Shown here piece by piece: positions 31,957-38,159 of a DNA stretch of 38,864 nucleotides. The translations under genes were made by a program, and so were the position numbers. The stretch's first letter is position 1; each line of letters begins with the position of its first letter. The stretch spans positions 1 to 38,864 of IMG/VR virus record IMGVR_UViG_3300044515_000042. The stretch is one strand, 5' to 3'. Origin of the DNA: a virus. The notes under the pieces are model-generated. The model made no database searches, was not told the DNA's origin, and saw only the letters and a list, made by a program, of their open reading frames with translations.

Positions 31957-32214
31957 ATGAAAGACTACATTTTGCACGACAAAGACACAGGCGAAATTAT
32001 CGGTTACGGCACTTGCCACGACAATGCGGTAAGTATGCAACCAAGTGCACCAAATCACGGTGTATTAGCGGTCAAGTATCAACCTGGAGTTGTGAAGGAC
32101 GGCGCATTGGTTCCACATAGTGCTGATGTCGTTCAAGCACAATTTGCAAAGGATAGACGTGCTGTTATTGACGCCATAATTGCCAAGAAAAAGGCTGGCA
32201 TCGCTATCCAGTAA
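31957..32214 (+). CDS. small tail-associated hypothetical protein
   Basis: 85 aa, starts 16 bp after J behind AAGAGG. N-terminus MKDYILHDKDTGEIIGYGTC has the look of short phage tail-fibre-adjacent proteins; the C-terminal helix is basic (AKDRRAVIDAIIAKKK). Last gene of the tail tip operon. No firm family. Confidence 0.65.
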   Translation: MKDYILHDKDTGEIIGYGTCHDNAVSMQPSAPNHGVLAVKYQPGVVKDGALVPHSADVVQAQFAKDRRAVIDAIIAKKKAGIAIQ

Positions 32215-32231
32215 GGATTCACTGCATTAGC

Positions 32232-32259
32232 CATAAATACTCCGAATCAAAAACGGAGT
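32232..32259 (+). promoter_or_regulatory. NATAAATA element with leader hairpin
   Basis: CATAAATA (32232-32239) is followed by ACTCCG/CGGAGT (32239-32244/32254-32259). The ATG at 32267 is 27 nt after the octamer. Confidence 0.58.
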
Positions 32260-32266
32260 TTTATTA

Positions 32267-32638
32267 ATGGCAAATGCACTTATTTCCTTTATCCCCCAAG
32301 AACAAGACCTTGCCCTATATCAGGGCGGTCCCGTGAATATGACGTTCACTTGCACGGATGGAACCGGTTCACCAATCAACATGACTGGTGGTTCCATATT
32401 GGCAACCATTCGTGCAGGTCAATCACACAGCGCAACTCTAATCGCAACGTTTACGGTCACTTGGGTTAATCAGGCGGCCGGTATCTTTACTCTTTCACTT
32501 ACTTCAACACAGACAGATGCATTTGCATTTCAAGGAAATGCAAATTGGGATTGTTTCTTCATTGATGTAAGTACACCTGTTAATTACAACCCACTGTTCT
32601 GGGGTGTTGTAACGATGCAAAGTGATATCAGTTTTTAA
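32267..32638 (+). CDS. baseplate/fibre adaptor-like protein (BppU-like N-domain)
   Basis: 123 aa, beta-rich. The pattern DLALYQGGPVNMTFTCTDGTGSPINMTGGSILATIR and WDCFFIDVS resembles small phage domains that bridge tail tip and receptor-binding protein. It immediately precedes the S74 fibre gene, consistent with an adaptor. Assignment by pattern only. Confidence 0.6.
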   Translation: MANALISFIPQEQDLALYQGGPVNMTFTCTDGTGSPINMTGGSILATIRAGQSHSATLIATFTVTWVNQAAGIFTLSLTSTQTDAFAFQGNANWDCFFIDVSTPVNYNPLFWGVVTMQSDISF

Positions 32639-32647
32639 GGCATCCAA

Positions 32648-34813
32648 ATGACAGCACCAGTAGCAGAAGTCGATATCACAGTTAACGCACCAAACATTAG
32701 TACGGTGATTTCAGTTCCAGGTATTCAAGGTGCGCCTGGTGTATTCAGTTCTATTCTTGGAACTGCACATCAAGTCGGTGTGGCAATCTCAGGTTCCGGT
32801 GGAAGCATTGCAACTCTTTCAACACCACAGAACATTGATACTTCAAGTTCTCCAACATTCGCAGCCTTGACAGCAGCTGGAACTATTACAGCGGCATTGT
32901 TTGCGGGCTCAGGTGCAAGTCTAACCTTAATTCCAAATGCCAGTCTTGTTCATAGTGCAGTCACAGTTGGCTCAACATCAATTGCGCTGGGTAGTTCAGC
33001 AACAACCATTGCAGGTTTGACTTCTGTCACATCAACGACCTTCGTTGGTGCACTAACAGGTAATGCGACAACATCCACAACATCAACTTCATCTACCACA
33101 TCAACGAACGTGGGCGGTGGAGCAGCTGGTAGTATTCCTGTTCAGACAGCCGCAAGCGCTACTTCATTCATTGCGGCAGGCACAAACGGAAAAGTTCTTA
33201 CAATGGTCTCTGGCGTTCCAGCTTGGGCCGTACCAGCAACTGGTGTCGCAAGTATCACAGGTACTGCAAATCAGATTGCAGCTTCAGCATCAACTGGTGC
33301 AGTAACGTTGAGTATGCCGCAAAACGTTATCATTCCAACACCATCAAGTGGTATTGCGTTAACAGCCAGCGTTTCAGCTGGAATAGTTGCGAACTTCTCT
33401 AGCACCAGTCCTTCTTCAAATTCCGAGATTGCAGTCACGGCAGCGGGCAATACCGCTGGAACTACCTCACTATCCCTACTCCAAGACGGTAGCAGCCAAG
33501 CCTTTATTTACAATCGTGCCAATGCGGCGCTAAGTATTGGAACAAACAACACTGGGCGAGTTTCTATAACCAATACTGGCAATGTAACAATCAATGCACC
33601 ATCAAGTGGTGTCGCGCTATTTGTAACAGGAACGGCTGGAACTGCCGCAATCATAGATAGTGCCTCTGGTTCTTCTGGCCTTACTTGGCGTAGAGCGGGA
33701 TCGTCTATTGGTGATATTGGATCAGGAGACTTTATTGTATCTGGAGGTTTAGCAGCCGACTTCGGATTGACAGCAAGAGCGGGATCACTTGTTCTTGGAA
33801 CAAATAGCACAACACGATTAACGATCGCTAACGGTGGTGCTGTATCGATTGTTGCACCAGCAAGTGGTAACACATTAACGGTAAATCAAACGACTGCTAA
33901 TAATGGACTTCAAGTAAGTTCTACTGCGGGTGTTCAAGCCTCAATAGGTATCCAACAATCCGGCCAAACATCATGGGCAATATATCAACCAATTTCCAGT
34001 AGCGATTTAAGGTTTTTTAGTGGAGCTGGTGACCATCTTGTACTTAGTTCAGCGGGCAACGTAATAATTAATGCGCCATCATCTGGTACTGCGCTTTCGG
34101 TATTGGGAGTCGGTAGTACAATTACCGCCAATTTACAAACCAACGAAGCTAGGTTACGACTCACATCAACAGCAGCATCTTCTAATGCCTGGGAGGTTAT
34201 GTCCGGCGGTGGAAATGTAATTACTGCTGGAACTTTCGGTATATTTAACGCCAGTGCTGGCACTGTACCATTCTCTGTTACGGGTGGTGGCAACGTATCG
34301 ATTGCAGCACCATCAAGTGGTGTCGCGTTGACAGTTTCTGGTTCTGCTAGCAGTAACATATTTGAAATCACCGATGGAACAAACACAACTTCACTTCAAT
34401 CATCAGGTGGTACACATTTCTTTGGAACGCTAACAAATAGTACGTTCTCGTTGATGACAAACAACTCTGCAAGAATGACGATCTCAGGAGCGGGTGCCAC
34501 TTCATTTGCTGCAGGAGTTTCGGCAACAAGCTTCGTAGTAAGTTCAGATCGCGAACTTAAAGACAATGTTCGCTTAATCGTAAATGCTGAAGAGATTGTA
34601 CAAAGTCTCAATGGCGTACGTTTTGATTGGAAGGCCACCGGCAAGCCAAGTGTAGGTTTGATCGCTCAAGATGTTGAAGTTCTATTGCCCGAACTTGTCG
34701 AAACAAACAAAGAAACTGGATTCAAAGGCGTCAACTACGATGCCATCATCGGCGTCCTTATCGAAGAAGTAAAAGCTTTGCGTAAGGAGGTCAATAATCT
34801 TCGAGGCGGTTAA
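32648..34813 (+). CDS. tail fibre/spike with S74 intramolecular chaperone
   Basis: 721 aa. The body is Ser/Thr/Gly/Ala-rich beta repeats, with a recurring unit of the form V-x-I-x-A-P-S-S-G-x-A-L-x-V at five places (nt about 33334, 33594, 33850, 34070, 34301). The C-terminal 89 residues (633-721) are a Peptidase_S74 chaperone: SSDRELKDNV with the self-cleaving Ser before Asp, GLIAQDVE and a final trimeric coiled-coil (LIEEVKALRKEVNNL). The domain trims itself off after folding a trimeric fibre. Stop overlaps the next start (TAATG). Confidence 0.92.
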   Translation: MTAPVAEVDITVNAPNISTVISVPGIQGAPGVFSSILGTAHQVGVAISGSGGSIATLSTPQNIDTSSSPTFAALTAAGTITAALFAGSGASLTLIPNASLVHSAVTVGSTSIALGSSATTIAGLTSVTSTTFVGALTGNATTSTTSTSSTTSTNVGGGAAGSIPVQTAASATSFIAAGTNGKVLTMVSGVPAWAVPATGVASITGTANQIAASASTGAVTLSMPQNVIIPTPSSGIALTASVSAGIVANFSSTSPSSNSEIAVTAAGNTAGTTSLSLLQDGSSQAFIYNRANAALSIGTNNTGRVSITNTGNVTINAPSSGVALFVTGTAGTAAIIDSASGSSGLTWRRAGSSIGDIGSGDFIVSGGLAADFGLTARAGSLVLGTNSTTRLTIANGGAVSIVAPASGNTLTVNQTTANNGLQVSSTAGVQASIGIQQSGQTSWAIYQPISSSDLRFFSGAGDHLVLSSAGNVIINAPSSGTALSVLGVGSTITANLQTNEARLRLTSTAASSNAWEVMSGGGNVITAGTFGIFNASAGTVPFSVTGGGNVSIAAPSSGVALTVSGSASSNIFEITDGTNTTSLQSSGGTHFFGTLTNSTFSLMTNNSARMTISGAGATSFAAGVSATSFVVSSDRELKDNVRLIVNAEEIVQSLNGVRFDWKATGKPSVGLIAQDVEVLLPELVETNKETGFKGVNYDAIIGVLIEEVKALRKEVNNLRGG

Positions 34814-35907
34814 TGACAACCGGCTTCGTGGCACCAGCTGGTGACCTATCAACGCTCCTTGCACCTCTCCATCCTGGGTGGCCACAAGTAAGTGCTACTG
34901 GATTCATTTCTGGCTCAGACCTAAATGCAATTTTCGCTTCTGCATCTTCAGGAACAGCGGCAGGTAATGTTGGATTCTTTTCTGGTGGTGTTGATATTGG
35001 TCCACGATTCGCAACGCTTGGAAGCACGACAGTGCAAGCGTCTGCATCGTCTTTATCGCTTACTACATCAGGTGCGTTGGGCAATCCAAGTGGATCAAGC
35101 ACAACAAGCTCAACAACGATTACAGCTTCGAAAGGTAAAGGAAGTGGATACACCTTTACTTGGACGTTAAATAATTCAGTTGGTACTGGTTCGTTAAATG
35201 GTGCTGGCACTGCAACAGTCAGCGTCTCTTCAACAGTCAATGCGGGAACAACATCAAGCGGAACTTTATCGTGTCTGGTTGGTGATGGAACTTCCACTAC
35301 TAACGTCACAGGGATTAGTTGGAGCGTTCAAAACACAACTCCAGCATTCGGTGGTTCAACCAGCACTCACAGCACACACGGTTCATTCACAGACACAATT
35401 CCTACTGGTGCAACAACTTGCGTAATTGAAGTGTGGGGTGCAACTGGACCGGGTGGAACAGGACTTGGAGTATTTGGAGGAACAAGCTCAACCGGCAGCG
35501 GTGCAGGTTCAGGTGGATATTGTCGCACGTCAGTTTCTGTCAGCGGACACAGCGGACAAACATTCTCTGTAGTTGTTGGTCTTGGTGGCACCGGATCTAC
35601 TAGTGGAACTGCATCAACAGTTTCAACCGGAACTGGTCCAGCAATCACAACGATGACAGGCAATGGAAGCACTGAGGGCAACAATGCAATATCTACAACA
35701 ACAGGTGGTGCAATTACAGTGGGTGGAACGGCATCAGGTGGAACCGTAGCGAACACAACTGGAAACAGTGGTACGCAATCTGGAGGCGGAACAGCAGTTA
35801 CAGGCATCAATGGAACGGGAACAGCAGGTGGTCAAGGTGGTCAATCCACTTCTAACGTAGGGCGTACAAACGGTGCTGATGGAGTTGTCGTGTTTAGGTA
35901 CACGTAA
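34813..35907 (+). CDS. Gly-rich tail tip/adhesin protein
   Basis: 364 aa. The N-terminal 60 residues (APAGDLSTLLAPLHPGWPQV) look like an attachment part. A middle Ig-like beta domain (about 80-180) follows, with GYTFTWTLNNSVGTG and TATVSVSSTV. The C-terminal half (190-364) is Gly/Thr/Ser-rich with polyglycine-like turns and the typical end NGADGVVVFRYT seen in phage glycine-rich tip proteins. Likely receptor binding or fibre tip. Translationally coupled to the S74 fibre gene. Confidence 0.75.
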   Translation: MTTGFVAPAGDLSTLLAPLHPGWPQVSATGFISGSDLNAIFASASSGTAAGNVGFFSGGVDIGPRFATLGSTTVQASASSLSLTTSGALGNPSGSSTTSSTTITASKGKGSGYTFTWTLNNSVGTGSLNGAGTATVSVSSTVNAGTTSSGTLSCLVGDGTSTTNVTGISWSVQNTTPAFGGSTSTHSTHGSFTDTIPTGATTCVIEVWGATGPGGTGLGVFGGTSSTGSGAGSGGYCRTSVSVSGHSGQTFSVVVGLGGTGSTSGTASTVSTGTGPAITTMTGNGSTEGNNAISTTTGGAITVGGTASGGTVANTTGNSGTQSGGGTAVTGINGTGTAGGQGGQSTSNVGRTNGADGVVVFRYT

Positions 35908-35908
35908 G

Positions 35909-35916
35909 GATAAATA
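35909..35916 (+). promoter_or_regulatory. GATAAATA just before a start codon
   Basis: GATAAATA overlaps AAGGA and ends 2 nt before the ATG at 35919. Either an NATAAATA element giving a near-leaderless transcript, or simply part of the ribosome site; this copy is the least certain. Confidence 0.3.
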
Positions 35917-35918
35917 TA

Positions 35919-36449
35919 ATGGACAACACAACACCTAACAATTGGGACACCAAGACGATGATTGAAATTCTTCTTCAAAATCAAAATACAAATCGTGAAG
36001 AGGCACGGGCTGACACTAAAGAAGCACGTGAGGAAAACCAACGTCTTGCAAAAGAGACCAATGCAAAGATTGATCTTATGGCATCTACACTCAACACACA
36101 GATTGCTAACGTCTTGAGTACGCTTAACATGCACGTGGCGGATGATGCAAAGAACTTCAAAGAGCAGACTAAAAATGCATCTGATAACTTTCAGATGTTG
36201 AGTGATCGAATCACTACTAAGGAATCAGCAGACTCAGCAACTGATAAAGTGAAGGAGAAGGGGTTCGGTCGTGTGGTTGGTCTTGCGGGCGCTGTCTGTG
36301 CAATGTTGACAGTCTTAATTATGGCTTACCACTATTTCATTCAAGTGCCTCAACACGAGGCGGATATGGAATTACAAAAGGCTCAAGCAGCATTGTCAGA
36401 ACGACAGCATCAGGCTCCAGTTCAAGTTCAACCTGTCCCAGCGAGTTAA
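35919..36449 (+). CDS. coiled-coil membrane protein
   Basis: 176 aa. Residues 1-120 are hydrophilic and coiled-coil-prone (NREEARADTKEAREENQRLAKE). One transmembrane segment lies at about 124-146 (VVGLAGAVCAMLTVLIMAYHYF), then a Gln/Pro-rich tail. Placed after the tail genes it may act in lysis, superinfection exclusion or DNA entry. It meets the minus-strand gene tail to tail: the two stop codons overlap within TTAA. Confidence 0.7.
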   Translation: MDNTTPNNWDTKTMIEILLQNQNTNREEARADTKEAREENQRLAKETNAKIDLMASTLNTQIANVLSTLNMHVADDAKNFKEQTKNASDNFQMLSDRITTKESADSATDKVKEKGFGRVVGLAGAVCAMLTVLIMAYHYFIQVPQHEADMELQKAQAALSERQHQAPVQVQPVPAS

Positions 36450-36946
36450 ATAACGCTTCCAGCTGAATACTTGGCGGATGTGAGTGAACCACTTGCAGAG
36501 ATTCGTGCTGACTTGCCAGGAGTGAAACGACGGATGTTATGGCTATCAACAATTCCGATATAGCTGACCAAGTTCAATTCCATTGCGACATTGACATCAT
36601 CGATTGAGAAGAACTCAGCCAATTTCTCAATGCCAGGATGGTCGTGATAGATAGCAACAACCTTCGCATTCTTAGGATATGAGGCACGAACGTTGAAGTG
36701 TCCGTACTCAGATGAACCGACTGGCTCCGTATAGAAGAACTTCGAACCGATTTGAACGATCACGCCTGCCATCTCGTTTGAATTCGTAGTAACAGAATCA
36801 AATATTTCTGTCAGTGCAGCTCGTGCAGCATCGTCGGCAGAGTTGTATTCAACCGTTTCTTTGATTGTTGAAAGTTCGGTTGCATTACAAATTGTTGCAG
36901 TGCAGCAAATTAAGGCGAAAAAAAGGCTGGTTAAAATCTTGGTCAT
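36446..36946 (-). CDS. exported DUF4329-like protein
   Basis: 166 aa from the ATG at 36946 behind GGAGGA; a GTG four codons earlier is less likely. An N-terminal signal peptide (TKILTSLFFALICCTATICNA) is followed by AARAALTEIFDSVTTNSNEMAGVIVQIGSKFFYTEP, then AIYHDHPGIEKLAEFFSIDD. The A-A-x-A-L ... E-x-x-G-x-I ... F-Y-T-x-P and H-D-H-P features fit DUF4329, a JAB/deaminase-like family often found as toxin or host-interaction domains. It is transcribed against the tail genes, as a lysogenic conversion (moron) gene would be. Confidence 0.7.
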   Translation of the reverse strand: MTKILTSLFFALICCTATICNATELSTIKETVEYNSADDAARAALTEIFDSVTTNSNEMAGVIVQIGSKFFYTEPVGSSEYGHFNVRASYPKNAKVVAIYHDHPGIEKLAEFFSIDDVNVAMELNLVSYIGIVDSHNIRRFTPGKSARISASGSLTSAKYSAGSVI

Positions 36947-36961
36947 ATCGTCCTCCACGTT

Positions 36962-36969
36962 TATTTATG
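36962..36969 (-). promoter_or_regulatory. NATAAATA element on the minus strand
   Basis: On the minus strand CATAAATA is 15 nt before the ATG of the DUF4329-like gene, with GTGGAGGA in between. It shows that the motif follows gene direction. Confidence 0.5.
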
Positions 36970-37059
36970 TGAAGGAACGATCCAACCAACTCTGTTTTCA
37001 GACCACGGGGCAGACGACTGAAAGCGGCACTACGGCTGGAAATCGTCTAAAAAGATGTA

Positions 37060-37311
37060 TTAAGGTTTATCGTTTTGGTCCGCTTTTAGGTCCAAGAATT
37101 TGGAAGTCAGGTGCTGACCACTGATGAATGCACAGTAGATAACGAGAAATGATTCGGTCAGCTGTTTGGTCACTATTAGCTTCCAAATAAACGCCGAAAC
37201 AAACAGCCATCCAAAGAACAACATCGACTTGTTCAAGCTATAACGGCCTGAGTCGTCTTTTAAGAGGGTTGAAACGTAATCTGATAGGCGAGCGCGTAAC
37301 TTTGTGAACAT
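37060..37311 (-). CDS. small membrane protein (holin candidate)
   Basis: 83 aa with two hydrophobic segments (about 30-47 SMLFFGWLFVSAFIWKLIV and 53-68 SFLVIYCAFISGQHL) between a basic N-terminus and a charged C-terminus. Two-segment topology and size suit a class II holin or another small phage membrane protein. It has no ribosome site; its ATG is 4 nt after CGTAAATA on the minus strand, inside a palindrome. It lies far from the spanin genes. Confidence 0.6.
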   Translation of the reverse strand: MFTKLRARLSDYVSTLLKDDSGRYSLNKSMLFFGWLFVSAFIWKLIVTKQLTESFLVIYCAFISGQHLTSKFLDLKADQNDKP

Positions 37312-37330
37312 CGCGTATTTACGCGATAAT
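37302..37330 (+). promoter_or_regulatory. sigma70-like promoter of the phage tRNA
   Basis: TTGTGA (37302-37307), 17-bp gap, GATAAT (37325-37330). It would start transcription near 37337, just before the tRNA at 37342. It differs from the NATAAATA elements, so the tRNA is probably made in the lysogen. Confidence 0.5.
37310..37327. promoter_or_regulatory. palindrome overlapping divergent start regions
   Basis: ATCGCGT-ATTT-ACGCGAT, 7-bp arms. It contains the minus-strand CGTAAATA (37323-37316) and the ATG of the 37060-37311 gene, and overlaps the tRNA promoter -10 box. An operator shared by both directions is possible. Confidence 0.45.
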
Positions 37331-37341
37331 GCGGTTTAAAC

Positions 37342-37417
37342 GCCGTCGTAGCTCAATTGGTAGAGCAGAACTTTTGTAAAGTTAAGGTTACGGGTTCGAT
37401 TCCTGTCGACGGCACCA
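37342..37417 (+). tRNA. phage-encoded tRNA-Thr(TGT)
   Basis: 76 nt. Acceptor GCCGTCG/CGACGGC perfect, D-arm GCTC/GAGC, anticodon stem GAACT/AGTTA (one G-A mismatch at 27-43), anticodon loop TTTGTAA with anticodon TGT, T-stem ACGGG/CCTGT, loop TTCGATT, encoded CCA. It reads ACA codons, the same as the host tRNA destroyed by the integration, but its sequence outside the anticodon loop differs. It lies 192 bp from the attR core. It therefore can replace the lost tRNA in the lysogen. Confidence 0.95.
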
Positions 37418-37427
37418 ACTCACTCGC

Positions 37428-37442
37428 TAGTGCAACGGTTTT
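37428..37442 (+). repeat. 15-bp copy of the host tRNA-Thr 5' half
   Basis: TAGTGCAACGGTTTT is identical to the D-arm/anticodon-stem part of the host tRNA-Thr 5' half on the minus strand (complement of 37614-37628). It lies right after the phage tRNA, outside any cloverleaf. It may be a remnant of tRNA capture or an integrase-related site. Confidence 0.5.
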
Positions 37443-37508
37443 TCAATCGTTCGTGTGAGCAGTTTTTGAGTTATCTCAATCTTCCTATTGAACCTGGTTT
37501 TCTGCAGG

Positions 37509-37531
37509 GATTCTAATAGGGTAATAGAATC
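37509..37531. repeat. 7-bp inverted repeat near attR
   Basis: GATTCTA (37509-37515) and TAGAATC (37525-37531), directly next to the longer inverted repeat. Possible arm-type site for integrase or a directionality factor. Confidence 0.5.
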
Positions 37532-37567
37532 AGTAAGTTACGATTTTGGTTTGGTCGTAACTTACTG
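37531..37567. repeat. perfect 13-bp inverted repeat near attR
   Basis: CAGTAAGTTACGA (37531-37543) and TCGTAACTTACTG (37555-37567), 11-nt loop, 43 bp from the attR core. No T-run follows on either strand, so it is probably a protein-binding site in the attP arm rather than a terminator. Confidence 0.7.
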
Positions 37568-37609
37568 AGAAATGTGGCTTGTTTGGTAGCGATTTACCGG
37601 TGTTCTGAA

Positions 37610-37616
37610 TTACAAA
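37610..37616. other. attR: attR core (TTACAAA)
   Basis: Identical to the attL core at 143-149. To its left phage sequence does not continue the tRNA; to its right the host tRNA 5' half begins. Recombination of the two cores restores an intact tRNA-Thr gene. Confidence 0.88.
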
Positions 37617-37646
37617 ACCGTTGCACTACCACTGTGCTAAGCCGGC
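37610..37646 (-). tRNA. 5' half of split host tRNA-Thr(TGT)
   Basis: Minus strand: acceptor GCCGGCT, TA, D-arm GCAC/GTGC with loop AGTGGTA, A, anticodon 5' stem ACGGT and loop TTTGTAA. The next phage bases (TTCAG) cannot pair with ACGGT, so no functional tRNA is made. It pairs perfectly with the 3' half at 105-149 (acceptor 7/7, anticodon stem 5/5). Confidence 0.93.
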
Positions 37647-37662
37647 GCGGAGCCCAGGACCT

Positions 37663-37668
37663 ATTATA
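37663..37668 (-). promoter_or_regulatory. -10 box of the host tRNA-Thr promoter
   Basis: On the minus strand a perfect TATAAT is followed by a GC-rich stretch as in stable-RNA promoters. The -35 is weak. In the lysogen it would transcribe the tRNA 5' half and run into the right end of the prophage. Confidence 0.6.
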
Positions 37669-37697
37669 GCGGACCCCGTTTGCCGGCACTTCAGGTC

Positions 37698-38159
37698 TTA
37701 TGCAGCGGCCGGCCGCCGGGTCATTTTCATTAGAAGATGATCGAGCGAAACGGTGCCCGCGCCGGCGATCGCAAGCCACAGAAACAGCGCAAGATATTCA
37801 AATTCGTCGAACCCCAGCAGGGTCTCGAGCGAATCGACATCTCCCCACTTCGCGGCCTTGATCGCAACGATCATCGTGACGCCCAGGGCTCCCGCCGATA
37901 TCCGGGTGAGCAATCCCAACAGGAGGAGCAGCCCTCCAATGAATTCTATTCCCGACGTCAGGGGTGTGAAAAAGTGCGGGAAGGGGATGCCCCAGCCGAT
38001 GAAATTCTCAGTCACCTGCGGAAGGTTGTTGAGCTTGCCCCAACCGCTCAATAGAAATACCCAGCCCACCGTGATTCGGGCAAATAGCGGCGCCAGCCAC
38101 ATCAAATGCTGAGCGACGCGCTCGGGCCATGCAATCAGCCAATCGATCAATAGCCGCAT
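37698..38159 (-). CDS. DoxX-family membrane protein (host)
   Basis: 153 aa with four hydrophobic helices (about 24-40, 62-82, 88-100, 121-138). ARITVGWVFLLSGWGKLNN and a Phe-rich IGWGIPFPHFFTPLTSGIEFIGGLLLLLGL are typical of DoxX/SURF4-like proteins, small inner-membrane proteins linked to quinone or redox stress functions. GC-rich host codon use, clearly unlike the prophage. ATG at 38159 behind GGGAG. Its exact role is not known. Confidence 0.88.
   Translation of the reverse strand: MRLLIDWLIAWPERVAQHLMWLAPLFARITVGWVFLLSGWGKLNNLPQVTENFIGWGIPFPHFFTPLTSGIEFIGGLLLLLGLLTRISAGALGVTMIVAIKAAKWGDVDSLETLLGFDEFEYLALFLWLAIAGAGTVSLDHLLMKMTRRPAAA

Larger units (their letters stand above)
143..37616. mobile_element. 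complete prophage (temperate siphovirus, lambda-type tail, P22-type coat)
   Basis: Bounded by 7-bp att cores inside a split tRNA-Thr gene. It carries integrase, terminase, portal, scaffold, coat, connector, tail tube, tape measure, tail tip and fibre genes in canonical order, plus spanins. The unit is about 37.47 kb counting one core. Base composition is near 40-45% GC by hand counts, against clearly GC-rich DNA right of 37617. No structural gene looks broken, so it may be functional. No repressor or replication gene could be recognised. Confidence 0.93.

Noticed and set aside
37418-37480. A second tRNA after the phage tRNA-Thr
   Set aside because: The string resembles a D-arm and anticodon arm, but no acceptor stem or T-arm can be formed. 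Kept only as a 15-bp repeat.
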